DNA of 64,000 nt, from the NCBI GenBank assembly GCA_002197995.1, contig NGZR01000004.1, forward strand, positions 5,146,001 through 5,210,000. The letters are read 5' to 3'. This DNA is from Gaeumannomyces sp. JS-464 (taxonomy: Eukaryota > Ascomycota > Sordariomycetes > Magnaporthales > Magnaporthaceae). Made by a program: the position numbers and the translations under genes. Shown piece after piece: positions 24,169 to 34,256 of the stretch (positions are counted from its first letter, which is position 1; every line of letters begins with the position of its first letter). The notes under the pieces were generated by a model. It saw only the letters and a program-made list of their open reading frames with translations. It made no database searches and had not been told where the DNA came from.

Positions 24169-24453
24169 TAACGGGCACCGGGGTCTTGTAACATGGCTTT
24201 GCCGGTAGATCCCCCGTAAAGACCCGCTCCTTTGCGACAGGATGGCCCGACTGAATGTCTAGACCATGTCTGCAATGTCGACACTGCTGCTGCGGTCCGT
24301 CGCCTGACGACGGCGGAAGGCAGGGTGAATGTCGGCCTGAGTCTGATGGACTCGTTGCAGTTGGATCCCCCCGTGATGTCCTCACTACCGCTCGCCGCCT
24401 CGCGACGACGATTGGACGAGCGCTCAAAAGAGCCCCCGCGTCGTGGCTCCATC

Positions 24454-24470
24454 GGGGGGGGGGGGGGGGG
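24454..24470. repeat. G17 homopolymer
   Basis: An uninterrupted run of 17 G, ending 36 bp from the 3' end of the DHHC-like pseudogene. The exact length is likely unreliable. Confidence 0.8.
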
Positions 24471-24505
24471 TTGGTTCGCCGTTGATTCCGCTCCTTGCAA
24501 GTACC

Positions 24506-25880
24506 TTACCTGGCGAGGAAAGGCTCAGACATGGGCAGGTCGCTCTCGCGAGAGACACTGGCACGTCCGTAATTCGCGACTCGCTCGGGTTGTCGCCAGA
24601 ACAGAGGCCATTCCCAGACGCTAGCTCCGAGTGCTTGTCGAAGATTTGCCATACCGGAACCAAGATCCCATGGGTTGCCGTCGTACTTGAAGTAGCGAAG
24701 GTTCTTTCCCTGAGGGGTCGACCTCACCAACGCAAAGCGGTGTTGTTGAGTCCGATCATCCGCCACTGCAGGCTCATGTTCGTTCACCCAAGGTGCAAGA
24801 CCACGAAGCCGGATGCCAAGGCGCATACCCCGAGCGGTATGGCGTCCCTGGATCCCTGGAGGGTGAACGAGGCCAGGCAGCAGCAGAAGCAGAAGGCGGC
24901 GTCAATGACCATGCTGGCGAGCAACAACAAGTAAGGCTTGATGCTGTCCAGCCAGGTCGGGATCAAGGTCCACGGTGTCACATCGAGTTAGTATTGCGAT
25001 GTTTGTGGAAAGCTGGCAAAGGCTGGCATGCTTGCTTGATGGCCTGGAAGATGACGCGAACATGGGACTTGCTAGAGCCTGGGAATCGGGGCTGACGTGA
25101 AAAAAAGGAATGGTCATAGCGAAACAAAGAAGAGGAAAGGGAGACGAAATGATGACTTACATGGCAGAAGTGATCGTAGAGGGGCAGGTGTCCGAAAGCC
25201 CATGGTGCTGACGTCGAGCAGTACATCCGATCCCCAAGTCGAACCTCGGGGGACGGGCAGTTGTCACGGTCGCAGAATCGAGGTCGATCCAACCCGCCTA
25301 GGCTCTCGTCGAGATACGCCAGTGCCCAGGGTCCTACCAACGTTCCGGCTTCCTCCTTCCAGCGGCGGGAGGACTGCATGATCCGTTTGTTGACCGGAGC
25401 TCTGTCGAGCCTCGGCCGACGACGGTCAGGCCAGTTGCCGCGAATGAGGGCAGTTGCCCAGGCGCCAAGCGTATACAGGTGTAAGCACCCCAACACCACC
25501 AGAATCGCGATACCGGCCCACTTCTTCTCCTCGTTGCCGCGATCTCCGAAAAGACCACGGCACTCCGGTTGTGCGGCCATCATTTCCCCTAAAACACAAA
25601 GGTACCAAGCCGTTAACATTGTGAAAAAGGATTACGGGTGATAGCTGGCAAGGGGTTTGGGTTGGAAATGATAATGGCTGGCAAGCTGGCAAGGGATATA
25701 GAGGGATATGGTGCCGGCGAACTTACAGGCGAACCTGTAGCCGATGGCCCAAGCGGTTGCCGCGAGCCAGACCAGAAGGCCCGGTGCGAGCAGGACGCCA
25801 GGCATCCTCACCCACAGCCAGTACGCCATCAGCTTCACGAGCTCCATGGCTCCCAGCCTCTCCTCCTCGGGAGGCGTCAT
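24506..25880 (-). pseudogene. DHHC-type palmitoyltransferase-like gene (PFA5-like), degenerate
   Basis: Recognised from its order of parts. N-terminal membrane segments (MAYWLWVRMPGVLLAPGLLV) are in an exon ending at 25727. A GTAAGT..TTTTAG intron follows (25726 to about 25592). Then come WAGIAILVVLGCLHLYTLGA, a cysteine-rich stretch ending LPLYDHFC, a second GTAAGT donor at about 25161, a further pair of membrane helices (IKPYLLLLASMVIDAAFCF), and the C-terminal NPWDLG..NLRQ..WPLFWRQPERV..DLPMSE typical of fungal PFA5-like proteins. Such enzymes S-acylate membrane-associated proteins. Problems: the zinc-binding Cys/His set before DHFC is mostly missing, the second acceptor is unclear, a TGA interrupts the last exon near 24792, and a frameshift separates it from RYFKYDG. 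The true 5' end may lie upstream in another exon near 26060. Some defects may be the base errors seen elsewhere in the window, but together they suggest a pseudogene. Confidence 0.55.
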
Positions 25881-28800
25881 CTTCGTCGGTGCCGAAGTCA
25901 CCGCGTCCGTTGCCGCCGCCGTCGTCGTCGAAGAAGCCGTTTGTCTTGTCGCCCGTGTCGCCAACGCGTCGCTGTCGAACTGCAGAAGAGAGGAAAACCT
26001 AGCGGCGTAGTAAATACCGTAGAAATGTTCACTTACCTCTAGTTGTGCACCGATGTGCACTATGCGATAAAGTCTGTCGTATGATGCTTGGGAGAAGAAA
26101 GGAAGAGAAAGTAAACAAGACGAGAACCGCGAGGGGCGGGTTCAAATACTACCAGACCAGTCGCCCAGCCGCCCACTGGCAACGAGCGTGGCAGTGCAAC
26201 GAGCGCTGAAGGAGGGTGCGCGTGGAAAACGCGGTCGCCCTCCTGGGAGGAAAGAGCGCGCTCGTGGGTGGGCACTCGGCACTGGGTCCATGGCCTCATG
26301 GGATTGATTGCATCATCGATCGGACATGGAAGGCACGAGAGGGAGCATCCAAAAGCACACGCCCTAGAAATTGTTGCTCTAAGGGTGTGTGAGACTCTGT
26401 GTCATACACCCCCAGCCTTTTACCAGCCTGTCCCAGTGCGAAACACAGGGCACTTGCCTGTTTCCAGTGTGCTTTCGGGTGCCGTCTCTTGCGCCCGCCC
26501 GCTTGCGCTGTGTCCGCCTTCTGGTCAGCGTTGCGGTCGAAACAGCCACCACAGACAGAGGTCGATCTAGTTGCTGGGATCGGGAGGATCCCTCTGCCAG
26601 TCTAGGCTATTATCTCAGTCCACGATGCGTGTTGGACTCGCGATTCGTGCGTGGAATAAAATGTAGGACTGCCTCCCGACTTTGGTGAACTCCAAAAAAG
26701 GGGCGCTTTCAGGGGCTACATCTGGCATGAGGGTCTTTTGGCCAGCCACTGGAAGGCTGAACGTGACACAAATCGCATCGGGTGCTGACTGCCAAAATGC
26801 AATCAGCCGGTACTGTGCTCCGAGTCAACAAATAAGTGGACTCATAGGAAGGATGTCTGGAGGGCCATGACAGGAGCCACGGCAGGCGACCCTGAGATTC
26901 AGGGGAGAACCGGCTCTGAGCACCCCGAGCACCTGCTCGGGAACGCGCCTGCCCAAGACCCAAGATGGCGCGGCGTGACCGTTGGAAAGACTGGGCCACT
27001 GGAAAGGGCCTTCACCCTCTAGACTGCCTTGTTTTCCGACTACAAGCGTCTCCTCGCTAACCAAGTCTGTCGGAGAGGGATGACTTCCTGACTTGAGGAA
27101 TCAGGGGATGGACTGCGGCAATTCCCATTCAGATCCAGAAGCCACTTGGTCCTCCCAGCAAGAGGCGTCCACTGGCCAGGTCGAAGAGCAGGAGAGGTAC
27201 GTCCTCAGGACGTGGAAGGTTCAGGCAGGTTCTCTAAGGGAGGGACGACGTCAGGGATGGCTTGCGAGGCCAACAGCGTCACGGCCACGGGCTTACCGCC
27301 GCGCACGTCACCAACACCTGACCACACGGCCGGAAGCAGAGGTGGGCCACCTACGTACCTGTGAAGCTGTTTGGGGGACAGGTGGGCGGGTGGCGCACGT
27401 GTCGTCACTACACGATCCTGTCCTACGGGGCTGGCCACAAGATACGCATCGAAGTCCCTGGCTTGTGGCTGCCTCGCTGGAAACCTAGCTAAAGCGGCGT
27501 AGAGAATAAATGATGTCATACGATTTCGCTACTCGTCGTCGTAGTTCTGTTTCCTGCCTGGATGTGGGAGGGGGTTGGGGGTTCGGAGACTCGTTGGGCC
27601 CGGCTAGCACCGCTCGGTCTAGAAACTGGCCCGAGCGAAAGCACTTCGGGCGTCTTTCGCCTGAGGTAGGCAAGAACAGGGAATGATGTCAACCGTAGAA
27701 GGCTGTAGGGTGGTAATGAATTCCGGGTGCAAGAAACGTCTCGATGGTTGTCGTCAAGGGGGGGAGGCGACGTGGTTGCATGGCTAGCCGCATTGCTGGC
27801 CTACCCAGCAGCCCCAGTCGTAGTGCTGCTGCCGAGGACGGCGAGTTGAAGGAGCTGCAGAGGGATAGGGACTCGTCGCTCAGAGGAGAGTTATCAGCAA
27901 AAATCTGCCACGGCAAACATTGCTATCAATATAGACCCCATCGATGGCCAAACGGTTTTGAGCATGCGTCCCAAGTGCATCCCGATGAAGCACTCGTGCT
28001 GATTCAAACTGTTCCTGGAGAACCCTGGTGGCCGGGGCGGGCGCATCCTGTTAGCCTCAGGGGTTGGGGTCAGCATTGCCACGGAAGGAAACATGACCCC
28101 TGCTGGGGACGTGCAATTGAGGTTATGGGGCGCACGGTAGCCAGGTCGCACAACCGCATGCAGGCTATGACGGGACGTTCCAGCTTTTGGCTCGGGTGAC
28201 CGTTGGGAACGTGGAAGCCATGTGCAAAGCATTTCTAGATGCTAACCGACCCTTCCAAGAAACTATAACGGCCACCATTATCCACATTTTATCCTCGAGC
28301 TTTTGGTTTCATGGGCATGATCTAGGTACCCCCTGAAGGTTCATGCAGCTTAGATCTCTCTCAACCCAGCCTAATCTCTCTGTGTATGGTACCTATTATC
28401 TCTAATCGGTATATACCCCTTTTTTTCTCCTTTCCTGTTTTATGTTTCTCTCCTCTCCCCTCCCTTTTTTTCATTTGTTTTTTTTTTTTCCTTTTCCTTT
28501 CTGTTCTTTCTCCTCTCCTTCCCTCTCCCCTCCCCTTACTTTCTCCTTTTATCTAAGCTTTATTCTTCCCCGTTTACCCCTGAGCCACCATACAAACTCC
28601 ATCGAATGCCCTGGAGCCATCCTCTTGCTATTTCCGACCCGAGCAAGCTCCATGGGATTCTATGGAGCCACCTTCCGCGGCCTCCAAAACGAAGAAGTTC
28701 GAGACGATTCTATAGATTCATCTCCTTAATGTCAAGGAGTCATTACTTTCCAATATCCCTGGCTCCAGCCGTGTTAAGCTTTGAAACCATAACCCAATCC

Positions 28801-29024
28801 TGGGAATTGGCAAGCCAAGCGAGGATGTGTTCCCCCGAGCCGTTGATACTGGGGGCTTTCAGCCATGCGCAACGGCTTATAGTTGACGGCTCCCACGGCT
28901 ACTCGGAGTCCTTCAACCATCTTGCGTGCGGTCTCCGCACCCTTTTCTGTCTATCTCCGGGGTCTTTGAGGAGGCAGCCGGGCATTCCACAGTATCAACG
29001 ACACTGCCGAAGTACGGACTCGAT
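25881..29024. other. 3.1 kb without a supported gene
   Basis: Open frames of up to about 150 codons exist but show no domain. A polypyrimidine tract occupies about 28416-28580. A short piece near 28670-28790 reads faintly like the start of an F-box motif but is interrupted by stops, so it is not called. Confidence 0.45.
28416..28580 (+). other. Polypyrimidine (C/T) tract
   Basis: About 165 bp almost entirely of C and T on the plus strand. CT-rich tracts are common in fungal promoters, so it may belong to the regulatory region of the CFEM-like gene, although it is about 0.9 kb from that start codon. Confidence 0.7.
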
Positions 29025-29031
29025 TATATAA
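29025..29031 (+). promoter_or_regulatory. Candidate TATA box for the CFEM-like gene
   Basis: TATATAA, 476 bp upstream of the ATG. If used, the 5' untranslated region would be about 440 nt, unusually long, unless it contains an intron. Confidence 0.4.
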
Positions 29032-29099
29032 CAGCGCCGTTTCTGCTCCGAGGAGCCTGGAATTCTTTTCAAACCATCCTCCTACACACTTCTTGCAAA

Positions 29100-29440
29100 T
29101 CAGCAGTCGGGCCTCAAGACACAAGACCAGAGTCGCCACCAGAGACCTGTCAAGACCAGCGTCGCTACAAAGACGAGAGCCTACCCTGGGAGCCGATCAA
29201 GTCCGTTGGGGATCAGTCAGGCCCGAGTCGCCGTCAAGACTGCCTGTCGGACCAAGTCTGCAAGAGAAAGGAGTTGAAGCCTGAGTCACAATCAAGACCA
29301 GAGCCATCCTACAGCCCAGTCCATAAGAGACCGAGGCTCTCCAACTACAAACCGCTTGCCCACCTGCCATCTGGCTGAGCGATTTATCGCTGCAACATCT
29401 ACCTACCGACCAAAGTCCACAAGAGACTAGAGTCCTACGT
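29100..29440 (+). repeat. Degenerate direct repeats in the CFEM-like leader
   Basis: A loose motif close to CAAGACCAGAGTCGCCA recurs irregularly (for example near 29122, 29152, 29220 and 29290). Copies are too diverged for a firm period. Confidence 0.45.
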
Positions 29441-29506
29441 CACCGTCGCGTGTCTACCTGGCTGAGCCGACCTACTAAATCACGTCCACCTACACGCTCC
29501 AGCAAG

Positions 29507-30100
29507 ATGCAGTTCACCACTCTGCTCGCTGCGTTCGTGGCTGCTGCCCAGCTCATCATGGCTGCTCCTTTGGAGACGGACTTCGTCGAGACTGCCAGAC
29601 AGCTCGCTACCTCTACATCCACCTCTATCGCTACATCAACCTCTATCGCCGCTACCCCTATTGCCACTCATGCCGCCGAAGGCTTCTTTCTTGCCACCTT
29701 CAACGCTATCTCGACGTCAAACTCTATATCTACTTCCCTCACCAACCCTGCCGCTGCCGCCACCCAGCAGGCTCTCGTCCAGCCCCGCGGCGGTGTCGAC
29801 CACGGCAAAAAGCTGAAAGAGCACCTCGACTACTCAACCAAGCCGGAGGACAAGCTCCCTGACTGCTACAAGAAGTGCATCATCGAGTCTTTGGGCAGGG
29901 AAGGAACCTTTGGGATGACGGTCGAGGTGATGGACACCACCCTCGGCGACTTCTGCAACTACGAGATCCGCACCAGCGACTGGATCCGCCAGTTCGTCCT
30001 CGAGTGCACCGACAAGGCGTGCGAGGCCGACCGGGTCGGCTTCGCCGCCGCCTCTCGCAAGTGGATGGGCAACGTCTGCCCAGGAAAGTTCGGCAACTGA
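29507..30100 (+). CDS. Small secreted CFEM-like cysteine-rich protein
   Basis: A 197-residue protein, single exon, from the ATG at 29507. Residues 1-19 (MQFTTLLAAFVAAAQLIMA) form a classical signal peptide. A Ser/Thr/Ala-rich, repeat-like segment (about residues 33-95, with two near-copies of TSTSIA) follows. The C-terminal domain has six cysteines: C120, C124, C150, C167, C172 and C191. The spacing LPDCYKKC...DFC...ECTDKAC...VC follows the CFEM plan (PxCxxxC, DxxC, CxxxxC, C), but two of the usual eight Cys are absent, including one of the CxC pair. CFEM proteins bind haem or act as surface adhesins and plant-infection effectors. Without a GPI-anchor signal this one is probably released. The longer in-frame upstream Met at 29450 would bury the signal peptide. 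Confidence 0.8.
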   Translation: MQFTTLLAAFVAAAQLIMAAPLETDFVETARQLATSTSTSIATSTSIAATPIATHAAEGFFLATFNAISTSNSISTSLTNPAAAATQQALVQPRGGVDHGKKLKEHLDYSTKPEDKLPDCYKKCIIESLGREGTFGMTVEVMDTTLGDFCNYEIRTSDWIRQFVLECTDKACEADRVGFAAASRKWMGNVCPGKFGN

Positions 30101-30111
30101 TCATACCTCGG

Positions 30112-30330
30112 TCCCGGCAAACCGAAAAAAAAACTGGCAGATGCCTGTATGCAAGGAGGAGAAATCATGGGTCTTTTGATTTTGCATTTTGCTTTCCAGA
30201 CTTGCTTTTCGCGCCGTTGTTGTCTTTTTGCACACCCCCACCAAGAACCTGGCAGATTCCTGTATGAAAGGAGGAAAGAATATGGGCTTTTGCATTGCTA
30301 CTTTCCACTATCGACCACATTGTTGTTTGT
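30112..30330 (+). repeat. Dispersed 3'-flank repeat, copies C and B (tandem)
   Basis: Two direct copies spaced 115 bp apart: CTGGCAGAT begins at 30134 and again at 30249. Copy B is the closer relative of copy A at 18912-19035. Both lie just after the CFEM-like stop codon, so they are probably in its 3' untranslated or flanking region. Confidence 0.75.
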
Positions 30331-30939
30331 TTGCTATTCAAGTTTGCATTTATTGCTTGTTCTTCGTGTTCTGTCGGTCTAATTCCATCCCGTTGAGCAT
30401 ATGAGCAGAGGAGCTGTCGTGGTGTTTTCTTGTTCTTGTCTACCGTTCGATTTCCCGCTTGGTTTCCCGTTCAATAACCTGTTCAGTTTCCTGTTCGTTT
30501 TTGCTTGTTTTTCGATTTTGTTTCCTCGCAAAAGTTGACGGAAGTATCGGGGATACACTGCTGGGCGAATCGTCAAGACCAGCTAGGGAGACAGACAGAC
30601 AATGCCACAATCTGTCCCCCTCACCCAGCTCCAGAGGCATGTTGTGAACTCAATGATTGAAGTATTTCTTGTGACCTCAGCCATTAGGCCAACAGGGTGC
30701 GCGCCAGCCCCCGGCCATCAGGGTGCTCGACTACAACTTTGCCATCAGGGTTCTCAATCGCAAGGCACTTGAATGCATGACCAAAATCGTACGGCCATCA
30801 AGGTGCTCAAGACTACTACCTAGGCATGAGGGAGGAAGATGGAGGAGATGCGAGGTGGTTATCATCTATGTACCTATTTTGTAGAGCTGGCGACCAGACT
30901 GTCCTCTGCTTGACATCCAAAACCATTACAACCACCAAA
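30331..30939. other. Spacer upstream of the FAD oxidoreductase
   Basis: No gene seen. The motif GCCATCAGGGTGCTC-like (variants GGCCATCAGGGT, GCCATCAGGGTT, GGCCATCAAGGTGCTC) recurs three times between about 30712 and 30805. Confidence 0.5.
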
Positions 30940-32770
30940 ATGCCAGAGCCAGACGAGCCCAACCAGACCGTCTTCGACGTGCTCATCATCGGCGCGGGGC
31001 CGGGAGGGCTGGCCATGGCCTCGCGGCTGCGCGAGCCCTCGCCCTCGGCCCTCTTCACCGACGAGGAGCACCAGCGGTACCACTGGATCCGCAAGCACGG
31101 CAGCCGCATGTCCCTCAAGCGCCGCAAGAGCGGCAGCGTGATTCCCAGCCGAGGCGGCGGCGGCGATTGCGAGAAATGCGCGACGACCAAGTCGCGGCAG
31201 CAGCAGCAGCAGCAGCAGCGCTACAAGATGCTGGTCCTCGACGCCACTAGCGACAATTGGCTCGGCTGCTGGGACGGGCTGTTCGGCGCCTTTGGGATCT
31301 CGCACCTGCGCAGCCCCATGTTCTTCCACGTCGACCCGGCGGACCGGGACGCGCTGCTTGCCTGGGCGTACGAGCGCGGCCAGCAGGGCGAGCTGCTTGA
31401 GCTCCGTGGGTGCGTTGGCAAGGAGATCAGCAAGCACTTGCGCAAGGCGAGGGCTTCAAGAAACCCGAGGTACGTTTCCCAAACAGCGAAACGGTGGTTC
31501 GAAATACGATCTGGACTCAGATTGACAGTCGTGGCTGCGCCCCTCGCTTGAGTAGACGCCACTCCATTGTCGAGATAAATGAGCGCGAGAGGAAGGACTA
31601 CTTCACCCCGCCCCAGTCGCTGTTCTCCGCCCACTGCCAGAGCGTAGTGGACAGATATGGGCTTCGAGACGGCGTGCTGCGCCACGAGAGCGTAGAGGAC
31701 ATCGAGTACAGCTCGTTTCGGGGCACCTCAGACGACGAAAAGCTCTTCAGGGTCAAGACAGACAGGGGAGCCATTCATTATGCCAAGACGGTGGTGCTGG
31801 CGGTTGGGCCTGGCAACGCGCCCAGCATCCCCAAGGACATCGAGGGTCTGCACCACACGCCTGGAACCCCGCTCCCGCCGCGCGTCTGCCACGCCATGAT
31901 GATCAAGGGCGAATTCCCAGACCCATCCGTCCGTGCGATCATTGCAGCGGGGGCGCGGCCGGTCAACGTGCTCGTCGTGGGCGGGGGACTGACGTCGGCG
32001 CAGCTGACAGATCTCGCCATCCGTCGCGGAGTCAGCAAGGTCTGGCACCTGGTGCGGGGTCGCAGCTGTGAGATAAAGTACTTTGACGCGGACCTGGCCT
32101 GGGTGGGAAAGTACCGGAACGTGGAACAGGCCAACTTCTGGGGCGCGGAGTCCGACGCGGAGCGTCTGCGCCTGATCCGAGAGGCGAGGGGGGCGGCAGC
32201 ATGACCCCGATGTACCACAAGCGTCTCAAGGCGCACGTGGCCGCGGGACGACTGGAGCTGCGCACGGGGACCACGGTGGCGGCGGCACAGTTCGACGAGG
32301 AGTCGCAGACATGGACCGTGTCGACCGAGCCAGCCCTCGAGGAGGGGGTCAGGATGCCTGCCTTCGACTTCATCTACTTCGCGACGGGGATCGATGCCGA
32401 CATTGGCACGCTGCCTTTCCTCGAGGGGCTTCGCCGGTCCCACCCAATCGAGACGCAGGGCGGCCTCCCTTGCCTGAACGACGACCTGATGTGGTGCGAC
32501 GGAGTGCCTTTGTTCGTCACTGGCCGCTTCGCCGGCTTGCGGTTGGGACCGTTCGCTACTAATCTCGGTGGGGTGAGAGCAGGTGCAGAGCGTATCAGCT
32601 GGGCGATCGAGGAGGTACTCGAGGCAGGGAGGCGAGGAGACGGCGATAGTTGCGACAGCAACGATGCGGAGGTTGGTCCTTCGGAGGCTGAGATCGACAA
32701 GCTCGACTTTGTTACTGGGCGGAACAACATGTTCCGCAAGCTGAGCATCGCGGAGGGCGACGAGTGGTAG
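30940..32770 (+). CDS. FAD/NAD(P)-dependent oxidoreductase (N-hydroxylating monooxygenase-like fold)
   Basis: Exons 30940-31469 and 31556-32770 (86 bp intron, GTACGT..TAG) give about 581 residues after one correction. N-terminal FAD site DVLIIGAGPGGLAMA (about residues 13-27); LGCWDGLFGAFGISHLRSP and FTPPQSLFSAHC, blocks I associate with a fungal family distantly like ornithine/lysine N-monooxygenases; a second Rossmann motif VNVLVVGGGLTSAQL (about residue 314) for NAD(P)H; FIYFATGIDAD, the ATG motif; and GGLPCLNDDLMW with VTGRFAGLRLGPFATNL near the C-terminus. The frame breaks in a G6 run (32188-32193): one further G would join EARGG to GSMTPMYHKRL. A poly-Gln run (CAG repeat, 31198-31218) lies in an N-terminal insertion. 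The substrate is unknown. Sharing a role with the enoyl-CoA hydratase or NRPS-like gene downstream is possible but unproven. Confidence 0.8.
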
Positions 32771-34256
32771 GCAAGCAACATGCCATGCCCCGCGTCCTTC
32801 TTGTCGTGCCGGCTGTAGATACCTAGGTAGCCGTCAGCAGGTGGCGAGGCGGGAGGTCGGCACGGGACAAAGACGGAGGAGGGGGAGGTAAGATGCCGGC
32901 AGCCAGTTGGGGCAGACGGGCCGAGGGGAGGCGAGGGAAGGATTCAGGATAATAGCGGGATTCCGCACCTCGCCGAGGATGATGCAGGCATTCTGACAGC
33001 ACACTGCGTCGGAGGTTGTCGTCGGGAGGTAGCATTGGCAGGTGCCGAATCCGCGAACGGGGATCTTGGCCCGAGACAGCCGCCCAACCAAGCCAAGACC
33101 GACGCGGCCGTCAAGTCAATAAAGCCAGCTGCATGTCCCGGTTGGGCTTGGCTGGCAGCCCGTACATACCTGGGTAGGTACCTAGGTATCTACCTATATT
33201 GGGCCCCTGCCTACCTAGGTAGATTAGATGCAACCGTTGACAAATACTTGCATGGCCAATGAGCGGCTCTGCCAGACTTTGAGCCTCTGGAACCTCGGAC
33301 CCCGTGACCGAACACGGTTCGATTGTTGCGGCCGCACGGCGTCGAGACTTGGCAGCGGCCTCGCTGGCTGCGCCGGCAGTGATTTGTATTTCCTGGCTCT
33401 CCATGTTGTTGGCGGTCCTAATTGTGGCGATGTTCGTTAGAGGCCGATGCGGAACCAGGCGGCGGCATTCGACATGCAGAGAGAGATGCGAGAGCTTGAT
33501 TGTCACAATTTACGGACATTGCCCGATGGATCAGTCTTCAGATCAACCTGATTCCGCCGGTCACGACCTAGTCTCCGTGACTCGCCCCCAACGGCGATGG
33601 CTGACACCAAATGCATTGCATCATGGATATTGGAAAGTGCGACCCTGCTTCGGATTGTGGGATGGTTGAGGGTGCCGCCTAAATTCCGCCCGCTCCAAGC
33701 GCGCACGTCGATTTGGCCTCACGGACCCTCCTCATAGCGCAGATCATTGGAGCCGACCCAGCAGCTTGAGCTTTTGCTCCGAACCGTGCTGCTAACTTTG
33801 GCACAAGATCGCGCTAAATTGAGCCGTGCTTGTCAGACACCGCCGGGCTCCCGAGCATCGTGTCATTGGCCGAGTGGCCTTTGGTGCTGGCTCTTTGCTT
33901 TTTTTTCTTTCTCTTTTCTTTCCGCGCAAGCCCAAGTGCCCCTTGCTTCGCTCGAGCTCTAGCACAACCCCCTCTCAAGACCGTTCTCCCACCTTAAAAT
34001 CGACGTCCACCCGCACGGCGGTCCGCTTTGACCGAATTTCGTGGGGGCTCAGCAGGTCTCGACGTGGGAGAATCTTTCACTTGAAGGCATGGCTGCCTTG
34101 TCGAGGTCTTGACCTGCGAAACTTCACTAGCCGACCACGCCGACGACCAGTTTCGAGAGAATCCGAGAGGCAGCACATTCGCGGCCAACATGCCAAACCC
34201 AAGGCCCAGAGCCCACGCGACATGCATCCGGCACGCGCCGATCGAGTCGGTCCCCC
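32771..34256. other. 1.5 kb spacer with palindromic TACCTAGGTA motifs
   Basis: No supported gene. It separates the convergent FAD oxidoreductase (+) and enoyl-CoA hydratase (-) genes. Three exact TACCTAGGTA palindromes lie at 32820-32829, 33179-33188 and 33212-33221, within further CCTA/TAGG-rich DNA. Confidence 0.55.

Larger units (their letters stand above)
23691..24505. other. Non-coding stretch with TATA-like motif and palindrome
   Basis: No gene seen. It includes a G run near 23877-23886, a CTCTATATACAC motif at about 24076-24087, and the palindrome and G17 run listed separately. The arrangement of TATA-like box then palindrome could be a retrotransposon LTR remnant, but I cannot show its ends. 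Confidence 0.35.

Noticed and set aside
28670..28790. Faint F-box-like start (KKFETIL..HLLNVKESLLSNIP)
   Set aside because: Interrupted by stops and with no downstream continuation; resemblance is too short.
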